NCBI GenBank assembly: GCA_020740775.1
Contig: JAHEWK010000014.1
Span: forward strand, 1,426,001 to 1,490,000
DNA: 64,000 nucleotides
Source of the DNA: Ilyonectria destructans
Taxonomy: Eukaryota; Ascomycota; Sordariomycetes; Hypocreales; Nectriaceae
Reading direction: 5' to 3'
In this document: in pieces, positions 57,758 to 64,000 of the stretch
How positions within the stretch are numbered: position 1 is the stretch's first letter
Layout of the letters: the number at the start of each line of letters is the position of its first letter
The notes under the pieces: generated by a model
The model's database searches: none
Told to the model about the DNA's origin: nothing
Seen by the model: only the letters and a program-made list of their open reading frames with translations
Position numbers and translations under genes: made by a program

Positions 57758-59381
57758 GATTTTCGCGGGAGACGGAGACGAAACGGGAGCGAACGAGTGT
57801 CGGGCGTGGACAGGGCTCAAGCGAGTGGCATTGACAGCGGGTGTGTCAGGAAGGACGGAGCATCACCAGCTGTGATGGTGGCTTCAAGAGAGAGTCATGC
57901 AAAGGCGTCTAGACGAGCATTGTAGAAGGAATGGAGGGGATTGAGAGATAAGGCACATCTGTCCATGGCAATTGTTGAGCGTGTGTGTCGCAAGTTGAGG
58001 CTGCAAACACGGTCGCGCTCCGGCCGGCATGGCGTTGATCTTTCTTCTGCTAATTTACGTGGGGCGATGGGCGCCTCTAGGGAGTGAGTGAGACGAGACG
58101 GACGGAAGCCGCGCGTTGCCTGGTCTAGCCTGATTGTGTAACCAATCGCGAAGAAATTAGAAGCAAACTATCGAGCGGCTAAATAGATCAAACGAAGACG
58201 GTAATCTAGGTGAATCGTGGGGGATTTGCTTGACAAGGGGTGGTCGTTTGCCATGTGGTGCTACTCATCTAGGTAATTTACTACGCAGTAATTAGCACCT
58301 TGACCTTTGCAACCACCACCCACGCCGCTTGGAGCTTGGTAAGGCGGTACTCAGCCGTGACGTAGGTAGTGGGTGGAGTGGACCGGAGGCTCTTGGCTTC
58401 AGGGGCGCACGCCCTGGAGAGGCCCCCAGCAGCACCTGCGCATCAGAGCTTGGGCCAATGCAGTGGGCCCTGCCAGCCGAAACAGGCACAGTGCTCTCCA
58501 GGTGCTTTAGGTTCCGTCGCCACTAGCAAATAGGGCTGGACTACCGTGGGAGGCGTGAACTGGGGAGTTGCAGCTTGCTCGTTTCGGCTCTGGCGATGGA
58601 TGGATGGATGGATGGGAGAAGCACGCTGTTTCCAGGATTGATTCTGGTTCAAATTCCTATTTGCTTTTTTTCTCACCGTGTAGCCCACTTCGTTCGAACT
58701 TTTCAATCGCACACGCCACGTCATTGGGTGAAGCCGCCAGGACGGTGAGAGTGCAGGCAGCCACGCCAGCCTTGTTTGTGACCCCGCGATCTTGCCATTG
58801 CTACTGTGCACATTGGACTCTGCCGCAAAACCACCTTGTGCGTACCAACTTGGCATCTGCACCAACCAGGCTGGCGCTGGCAGAGGCAAAACAAGGCGGC
58901 ACCCTAACGGCCCAACTTGCGTCCTTCACCGTCACTTGCAAGGACGCCGACCGCCCGACTTCTCTCCCTCCCGCAACGTCCTTCCGGTCCTCTGATGGTC
59001 GACTTCAGCAGTAGCCTTTTGGCAAACCCTCGTCGACAACCCTTTCGACCGACCCTTTTGGCAACTCACCGTGACGGGAGCCTCACCCGATCACCGCCTT
59101 GAAGGAACTTTCTTCTGTCTTACTCTTTCGTATCTGCACAACTGTGCTGGTACCCTCGATTCTCCCTGGATCTCTCCCTCCAGTCACCGTTCACGCACCG
59201 TTCACGCCCTCACGCACACCTCCACGAGGCAAAGTTACCCTTTTTTCAGGTTCATGGGATTTATTAGAACACTCCAATCCCCATACACACAAGGGTCGAT
59301 CTCTCGCGGAGCACCACGGGTCGACGTCAGCGTGGTGTTATCCTTTGTCGGTGAGCTGCATCGGCTGCCGTGCCTTCAGCC
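57758..59381. other. Divergent intergenic region
   Basis: 1.6 kb between divergent genes, holding both promoters. It includes a GGAT tetranucleotide run (58595-58615) and a palindromic TTACTACGCAGTAA at 58279-58292. The + strand before 59382 is rich in CT and CAC words, probably a long 5' UTR. No gene supported. Confidence 0.55.
58595..58615. repeat. GGAT tetranucleotide microsatellite
   Basis: Five tandem GATG/GGAT units in the intergenic promoter region. Confidence 0.85.
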
Positions 59382-62300
59382 ATGGGTCTCAAGCAGTTCA
59401 ACCTCGACGTCAAGGCAGCGGCGTCCACTCCTTGCGATAGAGTCTCAAAGATACACAGGGGAGATTCCGATGGAGAGATCGTCTTCACCTACACCGCCCA
59501 AGACCTAGCACCCATCGAGATCCAGGCTCTTGCCACAGGTGCGTCCTTGCCCCCCTGGCCAGTTGTGATCACGCTAACAGACTGTAGATGTCGACTCTTA
59601 CCCTCGATCATCTGGGTTCCTCGTATTTACCTCTTCAGAACATGTGGGAAAGGATTTGGTTACTTTGCTGGAAGAGCTCGCCATCAACGCAGTGGGGAAG
59701 GGCGTCCCTCAGGTCATCCTGTTCATTTCGACGAGACTGACGGCCAAGTTGGAAGCTACCACCACCGGGACTTTAGAGACACTCGATTCCATGGACGAGG
59801 ACGATGATGTCGACAACTCCGAAAACGACTCCGGGTTTGATGCAGAAGACTTTTCGGGCTCCGAGGAAGAGTATCAGATGGAGCTTGATCCGTTGCCGCC
59901 CAGAAGACCGGCCTCAAGTCTGCGCATCAGCCGAGACCGTGAGGCTCTGAAGCGCTTCAAGCGAGATTTGCGACAGGCAAATTCCGTTGGCTTCTTTGTT
60001 TCTCTTCTGGGGATGAACATGACTGACCAAGCATCGGGAATCTTTTCCCTTGCTATTCGCGTCTCGAAACTCGGCATCCCAGATGAGGCCCTGGAAGCAT
60101 GGGACCTCAAAAACTCGGAACACATCGTCTTTCTTGTGAGAATTCTGATGGGATACCCATCCATCTCAGAATTCCTTGAACTTCCCTCAGACCAGTCGAC
60201 AGTTGAGTTTCGGGTTGGCAAGTGTGCTAGTCCCCGACCCTCCCTGTTAACTGCGAGAGCGGCTTTTGATCACAAAGAATATGAAAGAGGAAGAGAATAT
60301 GAGGAAGACGCTGCGTGGCTCAACCAAGACAGTGCTGGCGACACCTTTATGCCTCTATGCATGTCAGGTTCACTGGATTCGCTTCTCAATCGGGAGTTTC
60401 TGAGTCTACTCCTGGCCAGGCGACGCCAGGGAATATCTTGGGACCAAGCACAAACTCTCAAATTCAATTTGAGTAGAGGTGATCACCGTCGAAATGGTTC
60501 CCAAGGGCAGGAAGATACACAAGAAGCCAGTACTCAAGATGAAGAATCCCTGGAGAATGCGTCTGATGTCAAGTTGCTTCAACACGACTATGCTATGGAC
60601 AAACAAGAAGATCTTAACATCCCTCTCGTGGCCATGCAGTTTGGCCTCCAAAGACTAGTGCGATGCACGAAATACTGCATGGTATGCCACCAAAGGATGG
60701 ACGGAGCCTTTGAAGCCGTCAAGCCATACGTCTGCGACAACCCACTTTGCTTATACCAGTATCTAGCACTGGGCTTTGGGCAGAGCATTGAGCACGAAAT
60801 TATTAACAACCCCTATGTTGTCGACCTTCTCATCAGTTTCTTTTATTCTGCCGTTCAAGGAACTCGGCTTCGCGAATTTCCTACTGGGCTGAATCTGAAA
60901 TGCGTCTACACAGGAGGCTTGCGAGATCCAGCGAAGAATCTCAGCGTCGATGTTTGTTTCAGGAACAAAACGATCAGATTTGGCAGCACCGATTACGTTT
61001 CTTACAGAACCATCAATGAGGGAAAATTCGTCCTTCTCGTTGTTAGAGACATCGACCCCATTCCGTCGTTGTCTATCATGTCTGGAGGTATGTGGGACTG
61101 ACCCGACTCCATTGGCGTACCCCATTTCTACAGAGCCAACCTAACAAACTAACTTACATTAATAGGCCTTGAACGACACATCTGTGTAATCGAATCTGTT
61201 ACAGGCGAGACTTGTACATTTCGGATTGTAAAATCGATGACAGAACCCCTGAATGTCGTACCTCAGCCAGGGACAGAAAAGAACAATCAAGCAACACATC
61301 CTAGTGAGGGATGGATGAACGTCTTACTCTTCCAATACGACATGGACATTGACGATCTTGAAGTTACGGAACGCAACATTTGCTTAATGTTCATGACACT
61401 TGCAGTTCCACCAGTTTTGGAGATGAGAGAGTACTTGATGGAACGACCTGGCCGTTTGCTGTCATCTTGGAGGCGTATGGATGCGTCAACATTGGCCTTG
61501 CTGAACTGGATTGTCGCTTCAAACCGATCACTCATCGTCCAGGATGCCGCCGTTCCCAATAAACCGAGAGAGGTAGAGGTATCCTCGACAACTCTCTATA
61601 CAGACCCACCATCATCCGATAAGGATGATGTTGTTTCCGATAGCCAAAGTAATAGGGTCAAGGGTATGGACACATCCTGGATGCAGTTTCGTTTCGCTCA
61701 AGGTTCGCCGGAGAAGGAACAAAAGTTCATTCAGGAGCTAGAACAGCGGAAGTGCGATGATGGTGGGAAAAAGAGGTTCCCAAGTCTGTTCGCTTGGCAT
61801 GGCAGCCCATTGGGTAACTGGCACAGCATAATCCGGAGTGGTCTCGACTTTTCAGACAGTCTCCACGGTCGTGCTTACGGGAATGGGGTCTATTTCAGCG
61901 ACGATTTTGGGGTGAGCAGCGGATACTCAGGAGGTTGTATCGGTCCTTTGCGCCCGGTAAGCACAGCGACACAATCCATTCTTTGCTTGCCGCACTAACA
62001 ATTTTATCAATAGGGTTCCAACTGGCCAAACTCCGTGCTGGGAGTATCCGCCGCAATAAGCATCTGCGAAGTTATCAACGAGCCCACCGAATTCATCTCG
62101 TCCACTCCACATTTCGTCGTCGACAAAGTCGAGTGGATTCAATGTCGGTATCTCTTCGCGCGTGTGTGCCCTCATGATGCAGCAATCGCAAAGCCTTTCC
62201 CAAAGCCATTGACAAACGACTCCCCTGGGTATCTTGTACAAGACCCTATTCGCACATTGAAAGGACCCAGCAATCACGAGATCGAGATTCCCTTGTCAGC

Positions 62301-63234
62301 AATTCCGGCTAGGCGTCGGCAAACGTCGATCGACAATGTGTCTCAAATCGAGCGGAGCATAGTCCCACTAGCTGAAGGCAGTTTAGATATCGACACTGAT
62401 GAGGAGATGAAGGATGACATCCATAACCTCTTGGATTCTGAGGACGACGGTCACGATTATTTAACGGTGCGACAACGACGGCGCTCATCTGAGGACTCAG
62501 GCATGGGAGTGTCACGGCCATTCAAGCTGACAACGGCCATGCAGGAATCCAAAAACGGCGGTGTCGTTTCCACCAATTCCCCCTCGGAAGACGAGAGCGG
62601 GACATCCTTCCAGCCAGGCACCCTTGATCTCGACTCGCTACCGAGAGTTCCCGAGCCGACTTGGGCATCCTCATCCCCCGCCGCCCTTCGGAGTCTTAAC
62701 CGAGAGATCAAGGAACTTCAGCGGATCCAGACTAACAGCGACCTCCGCACCCTTGGCTGGTACATCGACTTCGACAAACTCTCCAATCTGTTCCACTGGA
62801 TTGTCGAGATGCATAGCTTCGACAGCAGCCTCCCGCTTGCTGAGGACATGGAGCGCGCCGGCTGCTCCAGCGTCGTCCTTGAGTTCCGCTTCGGCGCCTC
62901 CTTTCCCCTGTCCCCGCCCTTTGTCCGCGTCGTCCGTCCGCGATTTCTCCCCTTTTCGAACGGCGGCGGCGGTCACGTCACCGCTGGCGGTGCTATTTGC
63001 TCAGAGCTTCTCACTAACTCGGGCTGGTCCCCTGCCCTCTCACTCGAGAAGGTCTTCCTTGAGGTCCGTATGAACCTTTGCGACATGGACCCTCCGGCGC
63101 GTCTCGAAATGAACCCATCCTATGGAAACGGCGACTACGGCATCGGGGAAGCGTTAGAAGCGTTCCGCCGTGCGGCAGCTGGGCATGGCTGGCAGCTCCC
63201 CGAGGACTTCAACATGATGGCTACGTCGGCGTAA
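59382..63234 (+). CDS. PARP-like ADP-ribosyltransferase fused to a UBE2Q-type UBC domain
   Basis: Four exons, 59382-59538, 59588-61087, 61166-61956 and 62014-63234, give 1222 residues. A cysteine-rich module (Cys412, 416, 419, 435 and 440, in a CMVC...YVCDNPLC pattern) lies in the middle and probably binds zinc. The PARP catalytic region follows: SLFAWHGSPLGNWHSII with His764 and GNGVYFSDDFG with Tyr795. The third position of the H-Y-E triad aligns with His849 (TPHFVVDK), so chain-forming activity is unlikely. The C-terminus is an E2 fold with GGAICSELLT (Cys1145), matching the active-site region of UBE2Q enzymes. It thus joins ADP-ribosylation and ubiquitin transfer in one protein, an architecture known in filamentous fungi. 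Localisation is not evident. All joins are in phase with canonical signals. Confidence 0.93.
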
Positions 63235-64000
63235 GCGAGCACAGTACGAACACTGCCCTGTACCTACCCCACGGATAGGAACCGACGCGACCACTTCTCC
63301 CCGCGGGTTCATATCACCAACCCTGCACGCTTTAATCAGCATATGTCCTTTGTTTGTGCTTGCTTTTACTTACACTTTGCAACGGACCTGGCGTTGGATT
63401 TGGTACATCCCATGAACAAGATAAGATCGGGCGGGAATCAGATGAGTATCATCCCATTGATAAGGGAATGTATCTAGACCGAGCTGGGATGGCGATAGCA
63501 AGAAATATTACCCATAGAGATAGTGTTTGTACCTTCCTATCCGCGATGAATGAATGGAATGATCAATGAACCATGACACACCGTGCACCGAGATAACCGC
63601 AGCCCTCTCAATTTCACTCTCTCGGCACAAGGGCAGCATCACAGGAGACAGCGACAAGTATTCTGTTAATAATGTTTTTTGTTATTTTCATTATACATCA
63701 GCGTTGCCAATTGCGTGGCTAGCTGGATCAGGCCCGGGATGTTCACAAAAAGGCAAACATGCGCCCCGCAGCGAAACCCGGCCATGACTCCTGTCTAGTT
63801 TTTGTCCAAAGTCTACGATCGATTTTACTTCTATGGGTGTAGATTTGCGATATGATGAGGCTCGAGAGGGAGTTTTTTCTTCGTCCATCGCATCTTCCTC
63901 CCCTAACAAGGAGAGCGAAGTGTACATGGCCTCCTCTGAGTTTTGTTTGTGTAGCAAGAAAAGAACCAAGAAATGACAGACGGGGAGATGGGACAGGGAA
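63235..64000. other. Right-edge region downstream of the PARP-UBC gene
   Basis: 0.77 kb of presumed 3' UTR and intergenic DNA. A minus-strand ATG-type frame (63969-63691) of 92 codons has no recognised domain; it could be the end of a gene entering from the right, but nothing supports that. Confidence 0.5.

Overview
The window is nuclear DNA from a filamentous ascomycete. The genes carry short introns of about 45-110 nt with GTxxGT donors and CTAAC/CTGAC-type branch points. The families are fungal: two Zn2Cys6 regulators, a DUF7730/2EXR-type protein, an OPT transporter, a heme-thiolate peroxidase and a Diels-Alderase-like protein. Conserved genes such as RQC1, SCD6, VTI1, COX11 and RPL26 read as Pezizomycotina. 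Sordariomycetes, perhaps Hypocreales, is my best guess, but it rests on general protein resemblance only. I reconstructed the exon structures by hand from splice signals and reading-frame continuity. No rRNA, tRNA, CRISPR array or intact transposon was recognised.

Layout. 1-4.67 kb: GC-rich DNA with no supportable gene. 4.7-11.6 kb: a housekeeping block on the minus strand (RQC1 of ribosome quality control, SCD6/LSM14 of mRNA-decay granules, VTI1 of vesicle fusion). 12.9-42.6 kb: an accessory segment holding an FAD amine-oxidase-like enzyme, a divergent Zn2Cys6 regulator/SDR pair, a heme-thiolate peroxidase, a secreted cupredoxin-like protein, a 616-residue secreted protein resembling a metallopeptidase that has lost its zinc ligands, a membrane protein, a DUF7730-like protein, an 8-exon OPT transporter, a secreted 8-exon protein of unknown role, a second Zn2Cys6 regulator diverging from a secreted Diels-Alderase-like gene, and a small Rossmann reductase/epimerase-like gene with an apparent GC-AG intron. 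43-64 kb: conserved genes again (COX11, RPL26, a long disordered NG-repeat protein, a SET protein, a type II membrane protein, and a large PARP-UBC fusion protein). A gene-poor GC-rich stretch at 49.9-54.5 kb interrupts this last block.

How the genes may work together. The two regulator/enzyme pairs (17.2/17.7 kb and 39.5/40.0 kb) each share one promoter region, so local control of the neighbouring oxidoreductase or cyclase-like gene is plausible. No polyketide synthase, NRPS or terpene synthase is present, so the accessory region is not a complete biosynthetic cluster within these 64 kb. The most noteworthy items are the PARP-UBC fusion, which lacks the classical catalytic Glu, the pseudo-metallopeptidase, the lone Diels-Alderase-like protein with its regulator, and an acidic reading frame that continues in phase past the RQC1 stop codon.
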